Source of the DNA: Prolixibacteraceae bacterium
GTDB taxonomy: Bacteria > Bacteroidota > Bacteroidia > Bacteroidales > Prolixibacteraceae
Direction of reading: 5' to 3'
Assembly (NCBI GenBank): GCA_003537645.1
Contig: DPRM01000094.1
Location: 1 to 14,305, forward strand
Length of the DNA stretch: 14,305 nt
The notes below the pieces were generated by a model. It ran no database searches. It worked only from the letters and a program-made list of their open reading frames with translations, and was not told where the DNA came from. The position numbers and the translations under genes were made by a program. The stretch's first letter is position 1; the number at the start of each line of letters is the position of its first letter. This document shows, in pieces, positions 1 to 6,006 of this stretch.

Positions 1-1319
1 AATTTCTCCACATTCCAGCGTTCCTCGCTCTGAAAACGTTTCTGCACAGCCTGATAGCGGTCTGACAATTCGCGCAAAACGCATGACTCCGGATTGCGGC
101 AATCGCAGTGCATACAGCGTTTGGCTTCGCGAATGGCTGCATCGCGGGTAAATCCTGATTTATCAGCTTTTTGACGCGGTGCTGTTTCAGAGTCTTTTTT
201 ATACTGAATAAACTCGACTTCGGCCAACCTTCCAAATTTAGAATTAAAACGCTCCGGATATCCTGAAACTTCAGCAGTTTTGAAATAATTATCGATGACA
301 GTGGCTACCTCTTTTCCTTGTCCAACCGAGCGTACAGCCAGTTTTGAGGCGCGCAGCGAGTTCCCCACTGCAAACACATTCGGGATATTGGTTTGATAAC
401 TTGTTTTATCTGCTAAAAATCCAGTTTTAGAGGCTTTCAGACAGAAGGCAGAAGCTTCTTCAGAAATTGTTCCAGTAGCAACAACCACAGCATCATATTC
501 TTCCGGAAGGGCGGCAAAACGATCCGCATCAACAGTTTCGTTTAAGCGAATTTCAACACCTGTTGCCAGAATTTGAGCCACTTCCTGTTCGATGACAGAT
601 GAGGGTAACAATTCCTGATCGATCTGAAGCAATTCGCCACCTGCTTTGCTGTTCTTTTCAAAAATCACAGCCTGATGACCTTTGATCTGCAAATAATAAG
701 CAGCAGCCAATCCGGCAGGACCGGCGCCAATAATGGCCACTTTTTTTCCTGAAAGTTCAGCCAGTTGCGGCTGGTATGGCTTTTCTGTTTTTAAATCTTC
801 GTCGCCCACGTATCGTTTCAGTAAACAAATCGAAACCGCTTCGTCCACCTGTTTGCGGCGGCAGCCAGCCTCGCACGGAGCCGGACAAATGCGCCCCAGA
901 ATAGAGGGCAAAGCGATGTCGCGTTTCACCACTTCAAGCGCCTTTGCGAAATCGCCTTTGGCTATCAGCCGGTTCATCAACGGAATATTCATGTGCGCCG
1001 GACAAACCAACTGGCAGGGCGCTTCGCAGTCGCCTACATGTTCGCTCAACAACAGTTCGAGTGCAGCTTTCCGCGATTCGATGGTTTCCTCATCGTTGGT
1101 GATGATATGCTGCCCTTCAAATGCAGGAGTGGAGCATGAAGCAAAAAATCGTCCGTTTTTGGCATCTTTCACCAGGCAAATCATGCACGAAGTGAAATGC
1201 TCGGTTCCCTCCAAATAGCACATGGTCGGAATTTCAATTCCAACCGATTTGGCAGCCTGCCAGACTGAAGTCCCTGCCGGAACTTCGATGGTGTGATTAT
1301 CTATCGTTAGTTTTATCAT
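1..1319 (-). CDS. FAD-dependent iron-sulfur oxidoreductase, GltD/NfnB-like but without NAD(P)H domain (partial, C-terminus off left edge)
   Basis: I translated this frame by hand: it opens at ATG 1319-1317 and stays open to base 1, giving 439 codons with no stop. Residues 1-70 are a NuoG/HydA-type [2Fe-2S] ferredoxin domain with C34, C45, C48 and C62. Residues 92-170 match the Fer4_20 domain of GltD/NfnB/DPD, with C98-x3-C102-x3-C106-P and GRICPAPCEAGC at 142-153 (C145, C149, C153), which normally holds two [4Fe-4S] clusters. FAD binding is shown by GAGPAGLAAA at 198-207 and the closing VFAVGN at 315-320. Only about 30 residues separate ATG (281-283) from VFAVGN, so the inserted NAD(P)H-binding subdomain of this family is missing, and the usual GD is GN. 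A last cysteine group (C402, C405, C407, C413) suggests another cluster. It lies downstream of the NuoEF-like gene and is probably its cytoplasmic electron partner (inference). The start has only a weak A-rich leader. Confidence 0.9.
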   Translation of the reverse strand, partial: MIKLTIDNHTIEVPAGTSVWQAAKSVGIEIPTMCYLEGTEHFTSCMICLVKDAKNGRFFASCSTPAFEGQHIITNDEETIESRKAALELLLSEHVGDCEAPCQLVCPAHMNIPLMNRLIAKGDFAKALEVVKRDIALPSILGRICPAPCEAGCRRKQVDEAVSICLLKRYVGDEDLKTEKPYQPQLAELSGKKVAIIGAGPAGLAAAYYLQIKGHQAVIFEKNSKAGGELLQIDQELLPSSVIEQEVAQILATGVEIRLNETVDADRFAALPEEYDAVVVATGTISEEASAFCLKASKTGFLADKTSYQTNIPNVFAVGNSLRASKLAVRSVGQGKEVATVIDNYFKTAEVSGYPERFNSKFGRLAEVEFIQYKKDSETAPRQKADKSGFTRDAAIREAKRCMHCDCRNPESCVLRELSDRYQAVQKRFQSEERWNVEK

Positions 1320-1349
1320 TTTCGTCTTATGTCGCAATTTTCATGATCT

Positions 1350-1436
1350 CCGTCGGTTGAAACCGACGGCAAAGAATAAAATCCATCTATTCGAACATTG
1401 AGCGAAATATTCTTTGCCGTCTGCTTTAGCTGACGG
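1350..1436. repeat. Composite BIME-like element: two palindromes in mirror orientation
   Basis: Hairpin 1 has arms CCGTCGGTT (1350-1358) and AACCGACGG (1361-1369). Hairpin 2 has arms CCGTCTGCT (1417-1425) and AGCTGACGG (1428-1436), with one mismatch. Each hairpin is flanked on its inner side by the same tag in opposite orientation: GCAAAGAAT at 1369-1377 and ATTCTTTGC at 1409-1417. The whole element is therefore an inverted pair of palindromes around a spacer of about 31 bp. It lies in the gap between the NuoEF-like gene and the FAD flavoprotein gene. The arrangement is like REP doublets (BIMEs/REPINs) mobilised by REP-associated tyrosine transposases; no such transposase is in the window. 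It could act on mRNA stability, which is inference. Confidence 0.75.
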
Positions 1437-1483
1437 ACACTGAATAATCTAATTCAATAAGCAAAAGAACCTCTGCAAACTGT

Positions 1484-1519
1484 CCTCTTCCCTTTTAGGG
1501 GAGGGCTAGAAATGGGGTT
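1484..1519. repeat. CT/GA-rich intergenic repeat, imperfect hairpin
   Basis: CCTCTTCCCTTTTAGGGGAGGG followed by a G-rich tail ending in GGGGTT. The C-rich left half can pair imperfectly with the G-rich right half. A similar C-rich/AGGG/G-rich arrangement is present at 5970-6002, and I judge them members of one degenerate intergenic family from their shared layout, not from an alignment score. No coding sense was found here. Confidence 0.45.
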
Positions 1520-1521
1520 AA

Positions 1522-1599
1522 AATATCCAATACTTAATAGCCAATTTCCAATATCCAAAACCTTCGCGACGGAAACCTGGAACTTGAAACCTGGAACTT
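1522..1599. repeat. Short direct repeats ending in the NuoEF stop codon
   Basis: Two simple repeats lie side by side. The 9-mer AATATCCAA occurs at 1522-1530 and 1550-1558 (period 28). The 14-mer GAAACCTGGAACTT occurs twice in perfect tandem at 1572-1585 and 1586-1599. The last base of the second copy is the first base of the minus-strand stop codon (1601-1599) of the NuoEF-like gene. This low-complexity intergenic material could vary in copy number between strains (inference). Confidence 0.7.
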
Positions 1600-3968
1600 T
1601 AAACTATGATGACCGCATCAACCGGGCAAACCTGTCTGCACGCATCGCATTTAATGCAGAGGTCGGTGATTACTTCGTGCTTTTCGTGCGGCTTGAACAA
1701 AATGGCATCTGTCGGACATTTCTGCGCGCATTTGGTACAGCCAATACATAAATCGTTGATCTGGTATTTAATCAGGCTTTGGCATTTACCCGACGGACAT
1801 TTGCCGTTGATGTGCGCAATATATTCTTCCCTGAAATATTTCAAGGTGGATAAAATTGGGTTTGGCGCCGATTTTCCCAAACCGCACAAACTTCCTTTTT
1901 TAGTCCAGCCTGCCAGGTATTCCAGTTCGTCCAAATCTTTCAAAGTACCTTTTCCGGTGGTAATTTTTGTCAGTATGTCGAGCATTCGTTTGGTTCCGAT
2001 ACGGCAGAAAGTACATTTTCCGCAGGATTCATTCTGGGTAAATGACAGAAAATAGCGGGCAATATCTACCATACAATCGTCTTCGTCCAAAACCACCAAA
2101 CCTCCGGAACCCATCATAGCTCCCACGTTCAGTAATGATTCGTAATCGATTGGCGTGTCGTACAATTCAGCAGGGACGCAACCTCCGGAAGGTCCGCCAA
2201 TTTGCACTGCTTTGAATTTTTTGCCATTCTGAACACCGCCTCCAATGTCTTCAACAATCTGGCGAACGGTTATTCCCATCGGTACTTCGATCAATCCGCC
2301 ACGGTTAACTTTTCCGGTGAGTGCAAAAACTTTGGTTCCTTTGCTGGTTCCATGACCGATGGATGAAAATTTGCCCGATCCTTCGCGAATGATGTACGAA
2401 ACCTGTGCAAAAGTTTCGGTATTGTTGATCAGCGTGGGTTGTTTCCACAAGCCACTCACCGCAGGAAACGGCGGACGGATGCGCGGAAAACCGCGTTCTC
2501 CCTCAATAGAAGCCATCATGGCCGACTCTTCGCCGCACACAAAAGCACCAGCCCCTTCGTAAATAGTCATGTCGAATGAAAATCCACTTCTCATGATATT
2601 TTCGCCGAGGTAATTCTTTTCACGGCAATAAATCAATGCTTGCCGGATGCGTTTCACTGCCAGCGGATATTCGGCACGGATATAGAAAAAACCCTGCGTG
2701 GCGCCCACCGCTTTGGCCGCAATAACTGCACCTTCAATCACACGGTACGGATACGATTCGAGCAACATCCGGTCCATGAAAGCGCCCGGATCGCCTTCGT
2801 CGCCATTCACAATCAGGTATTTTACTTCAGAATGATTAAAAGCCACCAAATCCCATTTCATGCCTGTGGGAAAACCAGCTCCTCCCCGGCCCCGGAGTCC
2901 GCTGTCTCTGATTGTTTCGATGATCTCCTTCGGACTCAAGTCAAACAAACAGGTTTTCATGGCTGCAAAACCCTCGTGTTTCTTGTATTCCTCAATGTCG
3001 AGCGGATTGATAATTCCGCGGTATTGAGTGGCAATCGGAATCTGGCGATCCAGAAAATCGGACACCTGTTTTTCGCGGGCATCAATCGAATATTGTTTTA
3101 CACCATCCCAAACGGTGTCGGTTTGCACACTCTCGAAGAACTTGTAAACGCTGCTTTTCAGCATTCCAAACGTACTTTGAGGCTTAAAATGGTTGGCAAT
3201 TATACCGGCAATGTCTTCGGGCTTCACCTTGGCGTACAGCGTTGACTTTTCGTTTTTCGGAAACACCTCAACCAGCGGAACCTGATGACACATACCCACG
3301 CAGCCCACATTTTTCAGGCTGATTTTAATACCCGTGTCGGCAATAGTTTCTTCCACTGCCTTTTTCACATCCTCGCTACCGGAAGCTACACAGCACGAAC
3401 CCAAGCCGATGCGGATTTCGCCCTGAATTTCAGATCCGTCAACGTTACGGAACAAGCCTTTTTTAGTTCCTGAAATTCCGGCATGTTTCTCGAAATCGGC
3501 CAGTACGTTTCCAACTTTATCGGAAGCGACATGTCCGTAGGTTATTTCATCGATCTGAACCACCGGCGCCAAGGTACAGCAACCGAGGCACGACACTTTT
3601 TCGATGGTGTATTTTCTGGAAGCATCAGTTTCTTCGTGTCCGGTGAGGTTAAAATGGCGACGCAAAGCATCGTAAACCTGACCTGCCCCTTTCACGTGAC
3701 AAGCCGTTCCGACACAAACCTTGATAATGTGTTCGCCAACGGGTTGCATCCTGAATTGCGAATAAAACGAAGCCACCCCGACGATCTGTTCGGGAGTAAT
3801 CTCGGTTTTTTCGCAAACGTATTTCAATGCCTCCTCCGGAAGGTAATTGTAGGTATCCTGAATCGACTGCAAAATTGGAATGACGGATTTTCCCTCTACC
3901 CCTTTTTCAGCGATGATCTGATCGACAGTTTGTTGTATGTTTTTTTCTTCGCTCACTTTTGTTTTCAT
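1599..3968 (-). CDS. NuoE-NuoF fusion (HydC-HydB-like) NADH/FMN iron-sulfur subunit
   Basis: This 789-residue protein joins two proteins that are usually separate. Residues 1-165 are NuoE/HydC-like, a thioredoxin-fold [2Fe-2S] domain with C85-x4-C90 and C127/C131. Residues 183-262 are a second thioredoxin-like [2Fe-2S] domain (C192/C193, C223, C227), as found at the N-terminus of HydB. Residues 310-720 are the NuoF core: GLRGRGGAGFPTG at 357-369 and NGDEGDPGAFMDR at 388-400 for FMN and NADH, then ESCGKCTFC (C649, C652, C655) with C695 for a [4Fe-4S] cluster. The C-terminus has C724/C729 and two ferredoxin motifs: C741, C744, C747, C751 and C771, C774, C777, C781. The second thioredoxin domain and C-terminal diferredoxin are typical of bifurcating HydB/NADP-reducing hydrogenase subunits rather than complex I. 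It should oxidise or reduce NAD(H) in the cytoplasm, exchanging electrons with the downstream flavoprotein (inference). The start at 3968 leads directly into the NuoE domain. Confidence 0.95.
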   Translation of the reverse strand: MKTKVSEEKNIQQTVDQIIAEKGVEGKSVIPILQSIQDTYNYLPEEALKYVCEKTEITPEQIVGVASFYSQFRMQPVGEHIIKVCVGTACHVKGAGQVYDALRRHFNLTGHEETDASRKYTIEKVSCLGCCTLAPVVQIDEITYGHVASDKVGNVLADFEKHAGISGTKKGLFRNVDGSEIQGEIRIGLGSCCVASGSEDVKKAVEETIADTGIKISLKNVGCVGMCHQVPLVEVFPKNEKSTLYAKVKPEDIAGIIANHFKPQSTFGMLKSSVYKFFESVQTDTVWDGVKQYSIDAREKQVSDFLDRQIPIATQYRGIINPLDIEEYKKHEGFAAMKTCLFDLSPKEIIETIRDSGLRGRGGAGFPTGMKWDLVAFNHSEVKYLIVNGDEGDPGAFMDRMLLESYPYRVIEGAVIAAKAVGATQGFFYIRAEYPLAVKRIRQALIYCREKNYLGENIMRSGFSFDMTIYEGAGAFVCGEESAMMASIEGERGFPRIRPPFPAVSGLWKQPTLINNTETFAQVSYIIREGSGKFSSIGHGTSKGTKVFALTGKVNRGGLIEVPMGITVRQIVEDIGGGVQNGKKFKAVQIGGPSGGCVPAELYDTPIDYESLLNVGAMMGSGGLVVLDEDDCMVDIARYFLSFTQNESCGKCTFCRIGTKRMLDILTKITTGKGTLKDLDELEYLAGWTKKGSLCGLGKSAPNPILSTLKYFREEYIAHINGKCPSGKCQSLIKYQINDLCIGCTKCAQKCPTDAILFKPHEKHEVITDLCIKCDACRQVCPVDAVIIV

Positions 3969-3979
3969 TTATTTTTCAT

Positions 3980-3999
3980 CCGTCTGCTTTAGCTGACGG
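3980..3999. repeat. REP-like palindrome, second copy of the 1417-1436 unit
   Basis: Arms CCGTCTGCT (3980-3988) and AGCTGACGG (3991-3999) around TT, with one mismatch. The match to 1417-1439 is exact over 23 bp (3980-4002). It fills most of the 44-bp gap between the propeller gene (stop 4013) and the NuoEF start (3968). In the minus-strand transcript the hairpin is not followed by a U tract, so it is not a standard intrinsic terminator. Confidence 0.8.
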
Positions 4000-4012
4000 A
4001 CATTCAGGCTCA

Positions 4013-5839
4013 TTACTTCCCGATACAATACAAATTATTCATGCCCCGTAAATACACCTTTCCATCAGCAAACACAGGCGAGCAAACCGATTTTTCTCCA
4101 AGTTCAGGAGTTCCGATCTTTTGATAGTCCTTGGTTGCTTTTACAATGTGCGTTTTGCCCGACATATCGGTGATGTAAACTTTTCCGTCGGCATAAATTG
4201 GTGATGAATAAAAAGCATCGCCATATTCCTGCTCCCATAGTTTTTCACCGGTTTTGGCATCCAGACAGGTAAAAACGCCGTAAGTCGTTGCAATGTACAA
4301 CAGTCCGTTTACCGCCAATGGGCTCGAAACTTCAGGCAAATACTCGTCGGCTTCCCAAACAATTTCAGGAGCACCACCAAGTTTAATACCTACCAGTTTC
4401 GCGTATTCGTTGGCGGCAAACACCATCCCATCGGCATATCCGGCCGAAGGGCCAACTTCTCCGGAAAGACATGCAATATTCCAAAGTTCTTTCCCGGTTT
4501 CAGGATTGTATGAATTTACATTTGGGTTGGTCGTTAAAATCAGTTCCATACGACTTCCGGTATTTACCAGCACCGGCGACGACCATGATATTTTTGAATT
4601 GCGCGCTGTTTCCCAAACGGTTGTACCCGATTTTACATCGAGCGCCATTAATTTTCCTGAACGGTTGGTATCGTATTGAATCAGCAATTTGTCTTTGTAA
4701 ATGATCAGCGACGAAGAATGTCCGTAATGATTGTCAGGGACGCCCAGATTTCGCGCCCACAAACGTTTTCCGCTCATATCGAGGCCAATCACATCGCCGG
4801 TTCCAAAAATGGCAAAAACCGCTCGACCGTCGGTTGCCATGGTCGGGGCAGCCAAACCTGTATCAGCTGTTACTTTGGGCGCTGAAGCCGGGGAACCCTG
4901 AATGTTGTCGGCAGCAGCTTCCCACATCAATTTTCCGGTGTTTTTATCGTAGCAATAAACCATTCGCACCTGTGCATCCGCGCCGGTCACAAACAACTGA
5001 TTTCCCCAAATGATAGGCGAGCTAAAACCCGACTTGGGTACTTTTACTTTCCAGACAACATTTTTACCTCCGGCACCATTCCAATCGGTTGGCGTATTTT
5101 TTTGCGAAGCAACTCCCATTCCTTCAGCGCCACGGAAAAACGGGTAATTGGCTTTTAACTGCGCCAGTGTTGGAATACCTGCAGGAGCAGTTGCAGTAAC
5201 TGCGGCAGTTTCTGTATTGGTTGCAGGATTATCTGTAGCGACCGGATTTTCTGCAGTAGCAGTATTTCCGGCTAAAGTTGCTGAATCAACTGGAGCTGAA
5301 ACCTGTTGAGTCTGGGCAGGGGCTGAAATTTCTGCAGGTTGTTCTTCCTGAACGACGATATTTTCGTCCACCATGTACTTTTTCAACGAATTGGAGGACA
5401 AGAATCCAGATGCAAGCGCCAGTACAATTAAGCCCGAACCAACATAAATAACCCATTTTTGAGCAACCAGTTTATCAAGTCCCTGTACCTCATTGGCTCT
5501 GTCGATTTCATTTAGTTTCGATTTGGCCGACAATACAAAGCGAACCGCCAGAATGGAAATAATGATCCCGAGGAACATGAGGTAAATTCCGGTGCGCAGT
5601 TGCCACTGACTGGTAAAATAAGCTTTGCGGGCCATCAGGTCGAAGGCGCGTATTTCCGCTTTCAGAGCCTCATCACCTGGATTTTGACTTAACCGTTTCA
5701 CCAGCGCCGGAATGGTTTTGTTTTCAATCGGATCGTTCAGGCTGGTCTGCACAAAATTGGCAATCAGCAGCACAGCCATAATAATAGCAAAGCCTGCAGC
5801 TATCCAGCCAATCCGTTGTGCTAATTTAATTTTATCCAT
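4013..5839 (-). CDS. PQQ-like beta-propeller on a three-helix membrane anchor
   Basis: A 608-residue protein. Three hydrophobic helices are visible at about 10-31, 84-103 and 130-147. A Lys/Arg-rich N-terminus and cytoplasmic-looking basic loop (104-129) predict an outside C-terminus. Residues 160-215 are an Ala/Thr/Pro-rich linker. From about 218 a PQQ_2/BamB-type propeller follows, entered by FFRGAEGMG and carrying repeated G-x-x-x-W blade motifs such as GKLMWE, GKRLWA, GTTVWE, GKELWN and GEKLWE. The first periplasmic loop (32-83) contains FDLMARKAYF, which I do not recognise as a named motif. Nothing in the sequence proves that PQQ is bound; many such propellers bind protein or glycan instead. 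The position between the NosR-like gene and the NuoEF-like gene suggests a periplasm-facing partner of the redox system (inference). The start at 5839 places the first helix 10 residues in, as expected. Confidence 0.92.
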   Translation of the reverse strand: MDKIKLAQRIGWIAAGFAIIMAVLLIANFVQTSLNDPIENKTIPALVKRLSQNPGDEALKAEIRAFDLMARKAYFTSQWQLRTGIYLMFLGIIISILAVRFVLSAKSKLNEIDRANEVQGLDKLVAQKWVIYVGSGLIVLALASGFLSSNSLKKYMVDENIVVQEEQPAEISAPAQTQQVSAPVDSATLAGNTATAENPVATDNPATNTETAAVTATAPAGIPTLAQLKANYPFFRGAEGMGVASQKNTPTDWNGAGGKNVVWKVKVPKSGFSSPIIWGNQLFVTGADAQVRMVYCYDKNTGKLMWEAAADNIQGSPASAPKVTADTGLAAPTMATDGRAVFAIFGTGDVIGLDMSGKRLWARNLGVPDNHYGHSSSLIIYKDKLLIQYDTNRSGKLMALDVKSGTTVWETARNSKISWSSPVLVNTGSRMELILTTNPNVNSYNPETGKELWNIACLSGEVGPSAGYADGMVFAANEYAKLVGIKLGGAPEIVWEADEYLPEVSSPLAVNGLLYIATTYGVFTCLDAKTGEKLWEQEYGDAFYSSPIYADGKVYITDMSGKTHIVKATKDYQKIGTPELGEKSVCSPVFADGKVYLRGMNNLYCIGK

Positions 5840-5853
5840 TGTTAAAATATTTT

Positions 5854-5883
5854 AAGCCCCCTAAATCCCCCAAAGTGGGACTT
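5854..5883. repeat. C-rich/G-rich intergenic repeat upstream of the anchored propeller
   Basis: AAGCCCCC (5854-5861), then TAAATCCCCCAAAG and TGGGACTT ending at 5883. The ends AAGCCCC and GGGACTT pair with one mismatch, and an inner CCC/GGG stem is also possible. This type of sequence is common between genes in Bacteroidota genomes (general knowledge, not checked here). It lies 15 bp upstream of the start codon of the 5839-4013 gene, in its probable leader. Confidence 0.5.
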
Positions 5884-5969
5884 TGTGAAGCGTGTTTCAT
5901 TTTTCTTCAGAACTATTGTCATTTTTAAATTTCCAAAAACCAAAATACCACCAAAATTAGGAATTGCAC

Positions 5970-6002
5970 AAGCCTCCCCTAGGGAGAGGTTGGGAGGGGC
6001 TT
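5970..6002. repeat. CT/GA-rich intergenic repeat after the NosR-like gene
   Basis: AAGCCTCCCC, then TAGGGAGAGG and TTGGGAGGGGCTT. The AAGCC and GGCTT ends and the C-rich and G-rich halves form an imperfect hairpin. It begins 4 bp beyond the stop codon of the NosR-like gene (6009-6007) in the minus-strand direction. The downstream bases are not a U run, so I do not call it a terminator. Between this and the 5854-5883 element there is AT-rich sequence in which I see no gene. Confidence 0.5.
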
Positions 6003-6006
6003 ATTA

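Noticed and set aside
733..1218. Plus-strand open frame of 161 codons opposite the FAD flavoprotein gene
   Set aside because: The minus-strand frame has clear cofactor motifs here; the plus-strand translation has no recognisable domain and is a shadow.
1320..1598. CRISPR array suspected from several short repeats in one gap
   Set aside because: The repeats are of different types and lengths, without regular unit-spacer periodicity.
2640..3245. Plus-strand open frame of 201 codons opposite the NuoEF-like gene
   Set aside because: It lies wholly opposite strongly conserved NuoF and HydB-type sequence and its translation has no family features.
3483..3992. Plus-strand open frame of 169 codons with a hydrophobic end, opposite the NuoE domain
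   Set aside because: The hydrophobic tail is the reverse of a charged Lys/Glu region; the NuoE domain on the minus strand explains the sequence.
3980..3999. Intrinsic terminator between the propeller and NuoEF genes
   Set aside because: There is a hairpin, but no U tract follows on the minus-strand transcript, and the same sequence is a dispersed repeat.
4013..5839. True PQQ-dependent dehydrogenase
   Set aside because: Only the generic propeller blade motif is visible; I found no vicinal disulfide or calcium/PQQ ligand pattern. The same applies to the other PQQ-like propellers.
5840..6006. Bacteroidota-type promoter (TTTG with TAnnTTTG) before the anchored propeller gene
   Set aside because: TATTTTG-like strings are present in the AT-rich stretch, but none fits both boxes with proper spacing, so I do not call one.
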